Assembly (NCBI RefSeq): GCF_014650815.1
Contig: NZ_BMVR01000005.1
Span: 503,484-567,483, forward strand
Origin: Streptomyces flavofungini
GTDB lineage: Bacteria; Actinomycetota; Actinomycetes; Streptomycetales; Streptomycetaceae
Length of the DNA: 64,000 nt
Reading direction: 5' to 3'
The position numbers and the translations under genes are program-made. Positions 63,280 through 64,000 of this stretch are shown one piece after another; positions within the stretch are counted from its first letter, which is position 1; each line of letters starts with the position of its first letter. The notes beneath the pieces were generated by a model. The model ran no database searches, was not told the DNA's origin, and saw only the letters and a program-made list of their open reading frames with translations.

Positions 63280-64000
63280 GTGCCGTCCATCGACGTCGTC
63301 GTAGCCCGGGAAATCCTGGACTCCCGAGGCAACCCCACGGTCGAGGTCGAGGTCGGCCTCGACGACGGGTCCACCGGCCGCGCCGCGGTCCCGTCCGGCG
63401 CCTCCACCGGCGCCTTCGAGGCCATCGAACTGCGTGACGGAGACGCCAACCGCTACGGCGGCAAGGGCGTCGAGAAGGCCGTTCTCGCCGTCATCGAGCA
63501 GATCGGCCCGGAGCTCGTCGGCTACGACGCCACCGAGCAGCGCCTGATCGACCAGGCGATGTTCGACCTCGACGCCACCGACAACAAGGGCTCGCTCGGC
63601 GCCAACGCCATCCTCGGCGTCTCCCTCGCCGTCGCCCACGCGGCCTCCGAGGCCAGCGACCTGCCGCTGTTCCGCTACCTCGGCGGCCCGAACGCGCACC
63701 TGCTGCCCGTTCCGATGATGAACATCCTCAACGGTGGGTCGCACGCCGACTCCAACGTCGACATCCAGGAGTTCATGATCGCGCCGATCGGCGCCGAGTC
63801 GTTCTCCGAGGCGCTGCGCTGGGGCGCCGAGGTCTACCACACGCTGAAGAAGGTCCTGAAGACCAAGGGCCTGTCCACCGGCCTCGGCGACGAGGGCGGC
63901 TTCGCGCCGAACCTGGAGTCCAACCGCGCCGCCCTCGACCTCATCGTCGAGGCCATCAAGCAGGCCGGTTACGTCCCCGGCGAGCAGATCGCGCTCGCGC
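63280..64000 (+). CDS. eno: Enolase (5' part, runs off the window)
   Basis: The first 240 residues of enolase, which converts 2-phosphoglycerate to PEP. They include SIDVVVAREILDSRGNPTVEVEV at the start, VPSGASTGAFEAIELRDGD (the Ser-loop), and GGSHADSNVDIQEFMIAP and GDEGGFAPN with active-site residues. AAGGAG is spaced 6 bp from the GTG at 63280; an in-frame ATG at 63274 is too close to it. The C-terminal half, with the catalytic Lys and further metal ligands, lies beyond the right edge. Confidence 0.96.
   Translation, partial: MPSIDVVVAREILDSRGNPTVEVEVGLDDGSTGRAAVPSGASTGAFEAIELRDGDANRYGGKGVEKAVLAVIEQIGPELVGYDATEQRLIDQAMFDLDATDNKGSLGANAILGVSLAVAHAASEASDLPLFRYLGGPNAHLLPVPMMNILNGGSHADSNVDIQEFMIAPIGAESFSEALRWGAEVYHTLKKVLKTKGLSTGLGDEGGFAPNLESNRAALDLIVEAIKQAGYVPGEQIALA

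Overview
The window is high-GC actinobacterial chromosome and almost certainly Streptomyces. The codon third positions are strongly G/C, starts are often GTG (one is TTG), and the gene order matches, from memory, the conserved Streptomyces core segment that runs from rsmA-ispE to rpfA-eno. It is mostly core chromosome, with several small accessory patches. No plasmid, phage, transposase or integrase was seen.

Layout. 1-7.6 kb: tail of a probable rsmA, then ispE, an ABC-F ATPase, two tandem Pro-rich membrane-anchored beta-propeller proteins, and a small secreted protein. 7.9-14.1 kb: an atypical LuxR-type regulator, the galT-galE-galK operon, and a divergent sodium:solute symporter with a small membrane protein. 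14.3-20 kb: a GNAT, a second LuxR regulator, divergent tamR/tam plus a VOC protein, a Uma2 nuclease-fold protein, and a fatty-acid desaturase coupled to a TetR regulator. 20.5-28.3 kb: ppc, a membrane protein, pth, rplY, prs, glmU and tRNA-Gln(TTG), all housekeeping. 28.5-36.6 kb: an orphan histidine kinase, then a cluster of polymorphic-toxin-type domains (SUKH-3 protein, YwqJ-type deaminase, WHH-nuclease/SUKH fusion, and a 1005-residue YrhB/collagen-like/deaminase/SUKH-4 fusion) and a coiled-coil protein. 36.6-44.4 kb: ActP-like symporter with DUF485, a DHA2 drug exporter and an FtsX-type ABC exporter. 44.7-53 kb: mfd, a secreted SGNH hydrolase, a SnoaL-like protein, a decayed type I-E CRISPR array, a secreted HNH nuclease lipoprotein with a DasR-like site upstream, a GNAT and a remnant of an N-6 DNA methylase. 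53-64 kb: membrane protein plus Ser/Thr kinase, SurA-like lipoprotein, mazG, a STAND-like ATPase with an RHIM/amyloid-like motif, a P450, two resuscitation-promoting factors with a c-di-AMP (ydaO) riboswitch between them, and the start of eno.

How the parts work together. galTEK with the symporter forms a Leloir galactose uptake and use unit. tamR/tam handle trans-aconitate. ppc, prs, glmU and eno serve central and envelope-precursor metabolism. The rpf genes remodel peptidoglycan at germination under c-di-AMP control.

The most interesting part is 29.9-35.3 kb. Domains normally split between secreted toxins and their immunity proteins are here fused inside single proteins, with no secretion signal. 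The STAND-like ATPase with an amyloid-type motif (57.4-59.2 kb) is the second candidate. Family names and gene-order comparisons come from memory of the families, not from searches.
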